Shown one piece after another: positions 13,101 through 24,482 of a DNA stretch of 64,000 bases (position 1 is its first letter; each line of letters starts with the position of its first letter). The DNA lies in NCBI RefSeq assembly GCF_021869535.1, contig NW_026262712.1, positions 63,854,100 through 63,918,099 on the forward strand, in the 5' to 3' direction. Origin of the DNA: Mytilus californianus (Eukaryota > Mollusca > Bivalvia > Mytilida > Mytilidae). The position numbers were made by a program, and so were the translations under genes. The notes under the pieces are model-generated. The model was not told where the DNA came from. It did no database searches and saw only the letters and a list, made by a program, of their open reading frames with translations.

Positions 13101-16100
13101 CGTTGTATACTAATTTTCGTGGATTTCGTGGGTACAGGGGAACCACGAAGTTAAATGTTCATCGAATTACAAATTTTCTAAAGGAATGTATGCAGACTTT
13201 GCCAAAACCACGAATTTAAATATCCACGAATATGTAAGTTTTCCTCAATCCACGAAAATTGGTACCCACGAAAATAAATGAATCCACAGTACAATATAAG
13301 AAAAACAGACCAAAACACAAAAACTTAACTATAACCACTCAACCATGAAAATGAGGTCAAGGTCAGATGACACCTGCCAGCTAGACATGTACACCTTACA
13401 GTCATTCCATACACCAAATATTGTAGACCTATTGCATACAGTATAAGAAAAACAGACCAAAACACAAAAACTCAACTATAACCACTGAACCATGAAAATG
13501 AGGTCAAGGTCAGATGACACATGCCAGCTAGACATGTACACCTTACAATCCTTCCATACACCAAATATAGTAGACCTATTGCATACAGTATAAGAAAAAC
13601 AGACCAAAACACAATAAAATGCTCCGCTGGGGCGCAGCTTGATACGACCGCAGAGGTCGAACCCTGAACAGTTGGGGCAAGTATGGACACAACATTCAAG
13701 CTTGATACAGCACTGAATTTGGATTGTAATTAAATATTTGACACAGCATAGGTTTCTCACACAGAATGAAAGTGGTTTAAGAACTTAAAAATTTTTAATT
13801 TACCTATTCAAACCATTCCATTATTATTTACTTTTATATATAAATCAGAAATAACCAATTTAAAATGGAAAATTTTAAAGAAAAAAAAGGAAAAATAAAT
13901 ACCCCCCCAAAATTTTTTGAACCCCCTTATGATTCATCACCCCCAAACTCAATCCCAGCTTTCCCTTTGTGGTATGGTACCTTGCAGTACAATTTCGGGG
14001 AGATCCATACACTTGAACACAAGTTATTGTCTGGAAACTAGAAAAATGCTTGTTTTTTGGCCCCTTTTTGGCCCCAAATTCATAAACTTTTAGGGCAATT
14101 ACCCCCAAACTCAAACCCAGCTTTCCCTTTGTGATATGGAAAATTGCAGTACAATTTCATAAAGATCCATACACTTACACACAAGTTATTGTCCTGAAAC
14201 TAGAAAAATGCTTGTTTTTTTGCCCTTTTATGGCCCCTAATTACTACAATTTTGAGGGAATTACCCCCAAACTCAATCCCAGTCTTCCCTTTGTGGTATG
14301 GTACCTTGCAGTACAATTTCAGAGAGATCCATTCACTTGAACACAAGTTATTGTCTGGAAACTAGAAAAATGCTTATTTTTGGCCCCTTTTGGCCCCTTA
14401 TTCCCAAACTTTTTGGGCAATTACCCCCAAACTCAATTCCAGCTTTCCCTTTGTGATATGGAACCTTGTGATACAATGTCAGAGAGATCCATACACTTAC
14501 ACACAAGTTATTGTCTGGAAGTTACAAAAATGCTTATTTTTTGCCCCTTTTTGGCCCCTAATTCCTTAACTGTTGGTACCATAACCCCCAAAATCAATCC
14601 CCACCTTCCTTTTGTGGTATTGAACCTTATGGTAAAATTTCATTGAGATCCATTCACTTTAACTAAAGTTAGAGTGCGAAAACTAATGTGTCTTCGGACG
14701 ACGACGACGCCAACGTCATACCAATATACGACCACAAAAAGTTTTTTGCGGTCGTATAAAAACTTAACTATAACCACTGAACCATGAAAATGAGGTCAAG
14801 GTCAGATAACACCTGCCAATTGGACATGTACACCTTACAGTCCTTCCATACACCGAATATATTAGACCTATTGCTTATAGTATCTGAGATATGGACTTGA
14901 CCACGAAAACTTAACCTTGTTCACTGATCCATGAAATGAGGTCGAGGTCAAGTGAAAACTGTCTGACGGGCATGAGGACCTTGCAAGGTACGCACATACC
15001 AAATACAGTTATCCTATTACTTATAATAAGAGAGAATTTAACATTACAAAAAATCTTAACTTTTTTTTCAAGTAGTCACTGAACCATGAAAATGAGGTCA
15101 AGGACATTGGACATGTGACTGACGGAAACTTCGTAACATGAGGCATCCATATACAAAGTATGAAGCATCCAGGTCTTCCACCCTCTAAAATATAAAGCTT
15201 TTAAGAAGTTAGCTAACGCCGCCGCTGCCGCCGGATCACTATCCCTATGTCAAGCTTTCTGCAACAAAAGTCGCAGGCTCGACAAAAAGTAATGCCCTAG
15301 GTAAAGGTAATGACCTATGTAAAAGAAAAATTATGCCCTAGGTAAAGGAAAAGTAATGCCTTAGGTAAAGGAAAAAGTAATGCCTTAGGTAAAGGAAAAA
15401 GTAATGCCCTAGGAAAAGGAAAAAGTAATGCCCTAGGTAAATGAAAAAGTAATGCACTAGGAAAAGGAAAAAGTAATGCCCTAGGTAAAGGAAAAAAGTA
15501 ATGCCCTAGGAAAAGGAAAAAGTAATGCCCTAGGAAAAGGAAAAAGTAATGCCCTAGGTAAAGGAAAAAGAAATGCCCTAGGTAAAAGAAGAAGTAATGC
15601 CCTAGGAAAAGGAAAAAGTAATGCCCTAGGTAAAGGAAAAAGTAATGCACTAGGAAAAGGAAAAAGTAATGCCCTAGGTAAAGGAAAAAGTAATGCCCTA
15701 GGTAAAGGAAATGCCCTATGTAAAAGAAAAAGTAATGCCCTAGGTAAAGGAAAAGTAATGCTTTAGGTAAAGGAAAAAGTAATGCCCTAGGTAAAGGAAA
15801 AAGTAATGCCCTAGGAATAGGAAAAAGTAATGCCCTAGGTAAATGAAAAAGAAATGCTCTAGGAAAAGGAAAAAGTAATGCCCTAGGTAAAGGAAAAAGT
15901 AATAACCTTTGACAAGGAAAAAGTAATGCCCTAGGAAAAGGAAAAAGTAATGCCCTAGGTAAAGGAAAAAGTAATGCCCTAGGAAAAGGAAAAATTAATG
16001 CCCTAGGTAAAGGAAAAAGTAATGCCCTAGGAAAAGGAATAAACAGCTGCGCCATGAGTGCATTAAACGCCTGTCACTTTTTCAAAGAATAACATTCAAT

Positions 16101-17732
16101 TACTCCTAAATGTCATATCAGAAACTTATAAAAGAAATAAAGAGGGCTCACGTTAATAGAAATTAAGCAGTCACCAAAGTTTCATGAAACTGCTCAAAGC
16201 ACTTTTGAGTTATTGTCTGAAAACAGGAAAATCCCCCTTTTTTAATTAATAAAACCCCATAACTCAGAAACGTAAAATCTAAAATTTATATAAATCAAAA
16301 TGCAGTCATTTCAATAGATATAAATAATTTATCAAAGTTTCATGAAAACAGCTTAAAGCATTTTTGAGTTATTGTCTGAAAACTGGAAACCCCCCCCCCC
16401 TTTTTTTAAATGAATTAAACCCCATAACTCGGAAACGTAAAATCTAAAATTATTAAAATCGAAAGGCAGCTCACGTCAACAAATATAAACAATTCACCAA
16501 AGTTTCATGAAAACTGCTTAAAGTGTTTTTGAGTTATTGTACGTCATGTGGTAGACGGACAACGATATACCATAATACATCCCGTAAACAGGCATATAAA
16601 AAGTAATGCCCTAGGTAAAGGAAAAAGTAATGCCCTAGTTAAAGAAAAAAGTAATGCCCTAGGTAAAGGAAAAAGTAATGCCTTAAATAAAAAAAAAAGT
16701 AATGCCCTAGGTAAAGGAAAAATTAATGCCTTAGGTAAAGGAAAAAGAAATGCCCTAGGTAAAAGAAGAAGTAATGTCCTAGGAAAAAGAAAAAGTAATG
16801 CCCTAGGTAAAGGGAAAAGTAATGCCCTAGGTAAAGGAAAAAGTAATGCAATAGATACAGCACTTTCAGTAAATGACTGACAAGTACTGCACAATCTAGT
16901 CCAAGATTTTCTGACGTCAGAGGGTCTTTTTCATGACCTACTTTTTTTAAGTCCTTAAAAAGGCTGCCAGACAATAGAGCAATCTTGTACTATGTGCAAT
17001 TTTAGTTGAATTTTCACTACAGCAAGACTCATACATTTCAAAATTCCAAGACAATGTCTTAAACATTCAGTCAGAGGGCCTGTGATAATCTTTTAAACAT
17101 TTGGTCTGGCACAGAGTGAAAGTTATTTGACCAAATCAAAATTTGCCTAAAATTTCAGATGGTCAAACACATTTCAAGCTAAATAAAACTAATAAGAACA
17201 AGATGTCACTATTTGCTATAAGTATTCAATAAGCGGGACGAGCAAAATGAAGTGGATGAAGTGCAGGCAGTAAAACTTTTAACATTAAATATTCCTCTAA
17301 TATCTAAACTGTTCTCTTGCATTTGATGGAAAGTACAGAAAGCTACATGTTGATGTCCGAAAAAAGTATAACAGGAGGGACCTGAAAACTTGTCAAAAGG
17401 TATTGTATATTGTCTAATGAAGCTAATAAGCGTTGTTCTAAATTTCAAGAAACCTATAGCATAGAAAATACTGACAACAACTTATATGCTTTGCATGCTT
17501 ATCACTGTCAAACTGCAGACCAAGTCATTCTGTTCTGTATTACCTGAGAAAACTGTCACGGAAAAGTTTTAAGATCTTTTTCTAAAAGTATGATTGAAAC
17601 AACTTACCAGAAAAAAGACATAGTTCCATCATCTTGAATGTCTTTGTATTTATTTCTTTCAGCTTCCCAGTTATAGGCTGTAGCCTTATGGAGCTGCATT
17701 ACTTTGTCTGTGTCATTGTTGGCAGCAGCCAT
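4180..17732 (-). CDS. PTDSS2: Phosphatidylserine synthase 2, N-terminal 264 residues (3' end missing)
   Basis: Eight coding exons on the minus strand: 17732-17608, 10063-9962, 9246-9164, 8241-8174, 6425-6294, 5934-5884, 4937-4824 and 4298-4180. All junctions are GT-AG and the phases join into one frame of 264 codons plus 2 nt. The protein family exchanges serine for the head group of phosphatidylethanolamine in ER/mitochondria-associated membranes. Visible features: DDGTMSFFW (about 34-42), hydrophobic segments near 45-63, 77-92 and 107-125, the YGGSCL...DPFHNIW block (146-170), and the core [15 protein letters not shown] (204-218) followed by SECWWDH, WIMD and [10 protein letters not shown] (to about 239). 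Glu205, Glu208, Asn217, Glu220, Asp224, Asp229 and Asn234 fall where mutagenesis of mammalian synthases places catalytic or serine-binding residues. The sequence is closer to vertebrate PTDSS2 than PTDSS1. About 200 C-terminal residues are missing; I found no exon for them in 1-4179, so they probably lie off the left edge. ATG choice: first Met after a 5' UTR acceptor, in frame with conserved sequence. Confidence 0.95.
5200..5300 (+). repeat. Diverged fragment of the common mussel repeat
   Basis: TGTCATTTCGGGTCCTTTCA and the following sequence to GTGCAGTGACCTGTAATTG align by eye with the block at 2055-2135. It lies in PTDSS2 intron 6. Confidence 0.55.
5800..5883 (+). ncRNA. Decayed hammerhead-ribozyme-like retroelement fragment
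   Basis: TGTCA-CTGATGAG-ACGAAA-TGTGCATC-TGACA (5815-5849) shows the hammerhead core boxes CTGATGAG and GAAA, a 5-bp stem I (TGTCA/TGACA) around them and an ATC cleavage position. Stem II, expected between the two boxes, is absent, so it should be inactive. I recall mussel copies with TCTTTTGTAGAC at that place and CGCGCGTC instead of TGTGCATC, which would be CpG decay. The fragment ends at the PTDSS2 exon 6 splice donor. Confidence 0.45.
7188..8164 (+). mobile_element. Family-B element with core repeats, complete
   Basis: Head 7188-7370 contains GCGCAGCTGG, the motif ATACGCCCGCA and AACCCTGAACAGTTGGGGC. The core, about 7500-8090, has ~165-bp monomers (CCCATAACTCAGAAA..., TTCACCAAAGTTTCATG...). 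The tail is (GGAC)-rich, then CAACGGTATACCATATTACG and the hairpin CCGTAAACGG, ending GGGCGTAT. Tail CGGGCGTAT is the complement of head ATACGCCCG. The end lies 9 bp from the PTDSS2 exon 4 splice donor (intron GT at 8173-8172). Confidence 0.8.
8242..12318. other. PTDSS2 introns around exons 2 and 3
   Basis: Apart from exons 9246-9164 and 10063-9962 I see only AT-rich intron sequence. I found no repeat arrays or ORFs with coding character. Confidence 0.5.
12319..12423 (+). repeat. Short 24-bp minisatellite tract
   Basis: Degenerate copies of GTAATGCCCTAGGTAAAGG, the same unit as at 15283-16863, placed just before a family-C head. Confidence 0.8.
13082..13289. mobile_element. 208-bp TA-flanked MITE
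   Basis: Terminal inverted repeats CTGTGGATTCATT / AATGAATCCACAG, flanked by TA (13080-13081 and 13290-13291). Neighbouring monomers read straight through (GCATACAGTATAAG), giving the empty site. TA duplication and size fit a Tc1/mariner-type MITE. Internal 'cgtgg' motifs also repeat in both directions. Confidence 0.85.
13615..14757 (+). mobile_element. Family-A element, complete, inserted in a family-C monomer
   Basis: Head TAAAATGCTCCGC...GATACGACCGCAGAGG, the AACCCTGAACAGTTGGGGCA block, then ~160-bp monomers (CCTTTGTGGTATGG..., GTTATTGTCTGGAAACTAG). The tail has TCTTCGGACGACGACGACG, CAACGTCATACCAATATACG and ends TTTTGCGGTCGTAT. Head ATACGACCGCA and tail TGCGGTCGTAT are exact complements. 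Flanks CACAA | AAAAACTTAACT rebuild the uninterrupted monomer CACAAAAACTTAAC. Confidence 0.9.
15283..16863 (+). repeat. 24-bp minisatellite, interrupted by a family-B element
   Basis: Unit GTAATGCCCTAGGTAAAGG plus AAAAA, about 31 copies at 15283-16039 and 11 at 16598-16863, with A/T and length variants. Because 24 is a multiple of three, both strands stay open (a 246-residue frame on minus with FPLPRALL periods), but start context, composition and location in PTDSS2 intron 1 argue against coding. Confidence 0.95.
16040..16597 (+). mobile_element. Decayed family-B element inside the minisatellite
   Basis: Left junction GGAA | TAAACAGCTGCGC, right junction GGCATAT | AAAAAGTAATGCC. Minisatellite units supply the empty site GGAAAAAGTAATGCC. 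Core monomers match 7500-8090. The tail hairpin ATACATCCCGTAAACAGG is the family-B tail with CpG sites changed to CA, a sign of age. Confidence 0.8.
16864..17607. other. PTDSS2 intron 1 proximal part
   Basis: Nothing recognised; short ORFs here lack coding character. Confidence 0.4.
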
Positions 17733-17785
17733 TTTGATGGTGTAATGATTGAACCTCTATATCTTTTATAATACTTGCACATAAC
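17733..17785 (-). other. PTDSS2: 5' UTR segment of PTDSS2 before the start codon
   Basis: A splice acceptor (minus strand CTTTTCAG) ends at 17786, so transcribed leader sequence begins at 17785 and runs 53 nt to the ATG at 17732. The PTDSS2 promoter and at least one non-coding exon therefore lie further right. I could not place that exon. Confidence 0.6.
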
Positions 17786-20390
17786 CTGAAAAGAGATTCA
17801 ATTTCTATGTAAGTAGCTATAAGCATTTTTTTTATAGATAAATAACTAGAAGGTATGTTTTTTAAAAGTGTTTTTTGCCTTTAAAAAAACAATGAAAACA
17901 ATGTTGGTAATGGTAATAAATGTGAACAAGAGAGCAGTAATATGTCATTTATATGTTACCATTGGTTTCATAGAAATGCAAAACTTCATCAAAATCATTC
18001 AGGTATTTAAATAACATTTTTTTTAAATTTGTGCAGCCAAAGCACTTACCTGGATTTACCTTCATCAGCAACTCTAAAACCCAAATATTTGTTAGCCACA
18101 TTTCACATTCATAACAACAATTTTATAAAATGAACGAAAAATTAATGCCAAATTTTACATCAGAGTTTAAACTACAGTTCTCAGTAATTTAAAATCATTT
18201 CAATTGGTGCAAGAATGCAGGTAAAGGAGTAAAGAATCATTCCACAAAATAAGGTCACTGTAGCCTACATTTTATCAAGGCTTAATATCTTTTGACATTT
18301 CCATATTGGATGGACGTCCTCATATCATGCATATGAATCCACCAAAAAAAAAAATCAAAAGTTTTAAACAGTGTAAACCTAATGTATATAATTCAAGGAA
18401 AGTGATGCAGTTATGGGACTATATTTTTTTTTTATATAAAACAACAAGGCACACTTTTAAAACATGTGCCAGAAAAGAAGATTAATAGTTTTTTTTTCAA
18501 TCATCTTTATATTATAACAAGCTTGTCATATATGTACATTAGATGTTAAAAAAACAAACTTTTAAAAATGTAACCACTTCCTACCTTTATAGGCTACACG
18601 ACAGATATTTATCTCAATACAACTTACATGTACAATAGATAGAGTAGTTAATTGTACATGTGGATCTGTCTGGGATATTCCACTGAACAGCCAGATCATA
18701 CCATTATAGATATTATATCATATAGTATAAAGATAACTCCACTGTTTAGTTTACAATACATTCTAAAATTACAATTTATAGTGTAATGAATAATGAAAAG
18801 ATGATTTGATACTTAATAGATGAGATTGTTCCTACAAAAATGTATATACTACATGTACTTTAAACATAATAAATATCTATAAACATGATAAACACACTGG
18901 CTGAATGCTTTAAATCATGTCATGCATTTTTCTAATTTAACATGTACAAATAAGATGAACCAATAAACATTCTTTGACACAAAAAATATTTCATGTATTA
19001 TAAGTTGCTGTCATTGTAGGTAAAACTATCTGAAATCAAAAGCTGATTCCTTAATTGCTGTAGTTAAACATGTTAAAGGAGGTTTAAGTGGCTATATAAT
19101 GTTTGGCAACTCTGATCTAGAAGTGAAAGGAAAAAAGAACAGGTTTAATACTTTGAGGTTCTGGTTTGCAAGAAAATAAAAAATGATATCTTTGGTCATC
19201 GTTAGGCTGATTTAAATGATCTATATACATGATAAACATCGTTTTAAAATATAACCAAACTGATTGGAATATCTTCACATAAATCAACATCATTGGTTGA
19301 GTAATAGACATCAAAATCTATTTTCTTTTTACATTTGTTTACAATAGACATGACAGAAGGAATTCAAAATATTTTATATATCAAGCTGGGCTTGTTCTGA
19401 TTGATACTTTAGTCTGGGAAAAACATCTTCTATTTATTACTAGAAATTTAGGTTTTAGCTTCCCACCAGCATGACATACACCCCTTTTGAAAAATTTATT
19501 AAAAACCATATTGTCATATATACTGTACTCTCATAAGTCAACCTTACTCTATACAGTAGGACCATCTGCAACTATTACTAAGAATGAGATATGTACTTTT
19601 GCTTTCATGGATTCGAGCATACCTGTAGTTTTGAACTTGCTAAGCGTATCATGCATTTTTTAGGCCATGATCAGGAAAACTTTTCTGCAGAGATAATGAA
19701 ATATTCTAATTAATTCTTTCAGTGAAATACTAACTAAAGGTATTTTGGGATCCTATTAATCTGTTAAGAACTATTTTGAGAGTGATTGTTTTCAATCTGT
19801 GCCAAATACTTCTACATTGATTCTCTGACATTTTTTCAAACAATCAATGATGCAGGTTTGCCTGAGGATCATTCACCCAAATTTTGGTTGAAATTGGTTC
19901 AGTGGTTACAGAGGAGAAGATCTTTGAAAGAGTTTATGAATGACACAAAAAATTTGCAAAAAATATCATTTATAAGGGAAATTACTCCTTATCTGGGCAT
20001 TTTTTATATTTAAATATCTTGCATTTCTTATCACTGATGCTGATTTACATTTCTGATTTTTTGTAGATCTTGCATTGCTGATAATTCTTACCTAAACAGT
20101 ATTTACCTATCTAATATGGTATTCCAGATAATAGACAAAAACATAAAAATAAGCAAACAAAAAAGTGGTCATTTAAAGGCAATAACTCCTGAAGGAGTCA
20201 TCTGATAATTATGCATGGTGCAAATAGATCATGTAGATAGTAAGTAGAGCTTCACATTATGAGCATTTTTTTTATTTTTTTTAACCAGCACTATACTTTT
20301 TACAGCTTTCTTCATTTAGTAGTTGTTTGAAGATCATTTTATCTCATTCTAGAAGTATCTCTATTAATGTTTAAGAAGAAAAAGCATTAA
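17786..20390. other. PTDSS2: Region upstream of visible PTDSS2 exons
   Basis: AT-rich, mostly unique-looking. A fragment at about 19840-19990 (GGTTACAGAGGAGAAGATC) belongs to family E. The unseen PTDSS2 first exon and promoter should be here or further right. Confidence 0.4.
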
Positions 20391-21054
20391 AACAAGAGGC
20401 TCTCAAGATCCTGAATCGCTCACCTGCTTTACAGAGGAGAAGATTTTTAAATGTTAGCAAACTTGATGAACAAATTGTGTAAAATTGTCTTTAAAGGGCA
20501 ATAACTCCTTAAGAGGTCAATTGACAATTATGGTCATTTAACTTTTTTGTAGATCTTACTTTGCTGAACATTATTGCTGCTTACAGTTTATATATATCTA
20601 TAATAATATTCAAAATAATAACAAAAAACTGCAAAATTTTGTTAAAACTACCAATTCGGTGGCAGCAACCCAACAATGGGTTGTTTGATTCGTCTGAAAT
20701 TTCAATGCTGATAGATCTTGACCAACTGAACAATTTTACCCCATGTCAGATTTGCTCTAAAAGCTTTAGTTTTTGAGATATAAGCCAAAAACTGCATTTG
20801 ACACCCTATGTTCTATTTTTAGCCATGGCGGCCATGTTTGTCGATGGATCAAAACTTCAGATACAATTTATAAACTAGATACCCTAAGGAACATTTAATT
20901 AAAGTTTGAAGGTATTAGGCCCAGTAGTTTCAGAGGAAAAGATTTTTGAAATAGTTTACGACAACAGAAGACGACAGACAACGACAGACGACGACGGATG
21001 CCAAGTGATGGCATAAGCTCACATAGGGCCCTTCGGGCCCCGGTGAGCTAAAAA
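20391..21054 (+). mobile_element. Family-E element, single core
   Basis: Head AACAAGAGGCTCTCAAGATC, with near-complementary GGCTC/GATCC arms, then CGCTCACCTG. One core follows (GGCAATAACTCCTTAAG..., AGATCTTACTTTGCTGAACA, GCCATGGCGGCCATG). Tail GACGACGGATGCCAAGTGAT, hairpin GGGCCCTTCGGGCCC, then CGGTGAGCTAAAAA. Head GCTCACC and tail GGTGAGC are complements. Confidence 0.8.
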
Positions 21055-22530
21055 TGAGCAAATATTTGTAAATTACCTATCAGCTTGCTGGATTAGGGCA
21101 ATTATACCTATTCTAATATTTATGAAGCAGCTGACAAATCTGCTGTGAATCCATAGCCATAGGGACAAAAAATATATCCCAAAAAAATTGGACTCATCAG
21201 GTTGACACAAACTATAAAAATACAACTAACAAAAAGGAAACAAGAGGCTCTCAAGAGCCTGAATCGCTCACCTGTAATTTTTTGCTTAAATCTTTTTTCA
21301 ATGATTATTTTTGCTTTTCAATATATATTAATGAGTGGCTTAAAAATGCCATCTAAATGTTCTTTGTATCTGTCGACTCATATTTTCTTCAAAAGCAAAA
21401 AAATGCATTTTACCCCTATTTTCCATTTTAGCCATAGTGGCTGTTTCTTGACGTACAAGGAAATAAAATACATAATTTATACTAGATACTCTGAAATTTA
21501 TTCAGCCCAAATTTTGCAGAAATTGATTCAGCAGTTTCAAAGGAGAAGATTTTTTAAAGTAAACAAACTAGATGAAAAAATTGTGAAAAACTGTCTTTAA
21601 AGGACAATAACTCCTTAAGGAGTCAATTGACAATTTTGGTCATATAAACTTATTTGTAGATCTTACTTTGCTGAACATTTTTGCTGTTTACTGTTCATCT
21701 TTATCTATAATAATATTCAAGATAATAACCAAAAACTTCAAAATTTCCTTAAAATCATCAATTCAGGGGCAATAACCTAAAAATCAGTTACACGATTTAG
21801 CTGATAATTTCAGGGCAGGTAGATCTTGACCTAACAAATACTTTAACTTCTTGTCTGATTTGTTCTAAATGCTTTAGTTTTTGAGATATAAGTCAAAAAC
21901 TGCATTTTACCCTTTGTTCTATTCTTAGCCATGGGGCCATGTTTTCCGAGGAAACAGAAAATAAATCACAAACTTTATTCTAGATAACCTAAGAATCATT
22001 CAGCTTAAGTTTGGTTTAATTTGATTCAGTAGTTTCATAGAAGATTTTTTAAAGTTAGAAAACATGATAAACAAATTGTGAAAAAATGTCCTTAAAGGGC
22101 AATAAATCCATAAGGGGTCAATTGACAATTTTGGTCATAACTTAATAGTAGATCTTACTTTGCTGAACATTTTTGCTGTTTACATTTTATCTTAATCTAT
22201 AATAATATTCAAGATAATAACGGAAAACTGCAAAATTTCCTTAAAATCATCAATTCAGGGGCAATCACCTAAAAATTAGATACCCGATTTGGCTGATAAT
22301 TTCAGGGCAGGTAGACCTTGACCTAATGAAACTTTAACTTCTTGTCTGATTTGCTCTAAATGCTTTAATTTTTAAGATATAAGTCAAAAACTGCATTTTA
22401 CCCCATGTTCTATTTTTAGGAGTCAATTGACAATTTTGGCCATATTAACTTTTTTGTAGATCTTACTTTGCTGAACAGTTTTGCTGTTTACAGGTTATCT
22501 TTATCTATAATAATATTCAAGATACATGTA

Positions 22531-22719
22531 CTGGAAATTCAGAAATTATTGCGACAAATGCGACAGAGTTGTAAACGCAATAATTCAAACTCGCATTTTG
22601 AAATATTTTATATGAACTGAACAGGATTTTTCTCAAAATCGTAAAAATTAAAATCGCATTTAAGTCTAAAATGACAAAATCGCAATAATAAATGCACGCA
22701 ATAATTTCTGAATTTACAG
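22531..22719. mobile_element. 189-bp TA-flanked MITE
   Basis: Terminal inverted repeats CTGGAAATTCAGAAATTATT / AATAATTTCTGAATTTACAG with one mismatch in 20, flanked by TA (22529-22530, 22720-22721). The outer CTG resembles the MITE at 13082. It has no coding content. It sits at the left border of the family-D element. Confidence 0.8.
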
Positions 22720-22721
22720 TA

Positions 22722-23719
22722 ATAAAGGATGAACTGTTATCACAGAGATATGTCTCACCTTTTTGTAATTTTGATAATGCAAATGTTGAAATTAAAATAG
22801 CAATACTTTAACATGTAAGTTATGCAAATATTCAAAGTCAATGAACCATGACTGAAGGTACATGGCTAAACAATCTCCATGGAATGAGATGTGCCAATGC
22901 TAATACAACTGCATACCAAATACCATTGACTTATTATAAGTCGTTCCCTTTATACAAACCTAAACACAAACATTAACTTGTAAACTATGTAAAAGTTTCA
23001 AAGTCAATGAACCATGATCAGGGGTGGGGCTTTATAATCTCCATGGAAACGTTACTTGCAAATGCCAATAAATTTGCATACCAAATATCATTGACTTAAC
23101 ATTAGCAGTTCATCTTAAACTGATCTAATCACAAACTAATACATGTAAACTAAGCAAAAGTTTCAAAGTAAATAGACCATGACTGAGGGGGCTGGGCCAA
23201 ATATTCTCCATGGAAATGAGATGTGCTAATGCTTATACAACTGAACACCAATTAACATTGGCATACCACTAATGGTTCCCCTTGAACTGACTTAATCACA
23301 AACCAATACATGTTAACTTAGCAAAATTTTCAAAGTCTATAGACCATGACTAAAGGGGCGGAGCCAAATAATCTCCATGGAAATGAGATATGCCAATGCT
23401 TATACAACTGCATACCAAATAACACTGACCTATCACAAGTGGTTCCCCATAAATTGACCTAACCACAAACTAATACATGTAAACTATGAAAAGTTTCAAA
23501 GTCAATAGACCTTGACTGATGGGGCGGGGCCAAATAATCTCCATGGTAATGAGATGTGCCAATGCTAATACAACTGCATACCAAATATCATTGACCTACC
23601 ACTAGTGGTTCACCATGAACTAGACCTAATCACAAACTAATACATTGTTGACGCCGCCGCCGCCAACGATGAAAACAGGATACCTAGGTCTCGCTTTTTG
23701 ACTCCGTGAAGGAGAGACA
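22722..23719 (+). mobile_element. Family-D element nested in family E
   Basis: Head AACTGTTATCACAGAGATAT then GTCTCACCTTTTTG. About five ~190-bp monomers follow (GGGGCGGGGCCAAATAATCT, CCATGGAAATGAGATGTGCC). The tail has GACGCCGCCGCCGCCAACG and ends TGACTCCGTGAAGGAGAGAC. A reversed copy lies at 60451-61450. Confidence 0.85.
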
Positions 23720-24482
23720 AAAACTGCAAAATTTCCTTAAAATTACCAATTTAGTGGCAGAAACCCAACAATGGGTTGTTAGATTCATCTGAAAATGTAT
23801 GGGCTGATAGAACTTGACATAATGAACATTTTAACCCCATGTCAGATTTGCTCTAAATGCTTTAGTTTTTGAGATATAAGCCAAAAACTGCATTTTACCC
23901 CTATGTTCTATTTTTAGCCATGGCGGCCATGTTTTTTGAAGAAACAGAAAATAAAACACAAACTTTATTCTAGATACCCTAAGAATCATTTAACTTAAGT
24001 TTGGTTGGAATTGGTTCAGTAGTTTCAGAGGAGAAGATGTTTGAACTAGTTTACACCGGACGGACGACAGACGACAATGGACGCCAAGTGATGGCAAAAG
24101 CTCTCATTTCCTTTGGAAAGGTGAGCAAAAAAAAGACACTAAGTACAAATATACCAAACTAACTAAGAGCATGAAGAGTACTTGCAGTTACTGAAATCTA
24201 ATATAATTCAAAGCCAATAATAACTAAGAAATAAATCTGTTTTCCCTGTGAAAATCTTATTCAGTACACTCCAAACGGTTTAGTTTGCTGTACATTAATA
24301 TATTGATACTTGCAGGATAAATGTTCAGCACTTAGTTTACAATTTCAACAAATATTGTAACGTTTGATTAATCCATTCTTTTTTGGTAAACAAGATTTCA
24401 TTTGTCTATCACCATATCACATCTTGTTTACACAAACTTCATTCAGGATTAGCACTACTGTCAATGACTGTTTTGCTGAAGA

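Larger units (their letters stand above)
12424..15290 (+). mobile_element. Family-C element with nested MITE and nested family-A element
   Basis: Head at 12424 (GAGTGCACACTCTGAAATGT, then CTCGCC). About ten ~185-bp monomers follow, each with CCATGAAAATGAGGTCAAGG and CCATACACCAAATA. The tail at 15150-15290 has GCCGCCGCTGCCGCCGGATC and ends GCAGGCTCGACAAAAA. Tail GCAGGCTCGACA roughly complements the family head TGTCTCGCCTGC (10 of 12). Insertions at 13082-13289 and 13615-14757 interrupt it. Confidence 0.8.
21240..24131 (+). mobile_element. Family-E element, several cores, hosting a family-D element
   Basis: Head CAAGAGGCTCTCAAGAGCCT is a GGCTC/GAGCC hairpin, followed by CGCTCACCTG. At least three core copies follow. 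The tail CCAAGTGATGGCAAAAGCTC runs into TTTCCTTTGGAAAGGTGAGC. Core sequence is interrupted after TATTCAAGATA (22524) and resumes at AAAAACTGC (about 23720); intact sister cores read across this point. Confidence 0.8.

Noticed and set aside
13630..13700. tRNA-derived SINE head in family A (AGGTCGAACCC resembles a Pol III B box)
   Set aside because: No convincing A box at the right distance, no poly-A-type SINE end, and the segment is part of a paired head/tail DNA element.
15315..16055. 246-residue minus-strand ORF of [14 protein letters not shown] repeats (and the related ORFs at 16544-16974)
   Set aside because: Translation of a 24-bp minisatellite; both strands are open, there is no coding context, and a family-B element interrupts the array.
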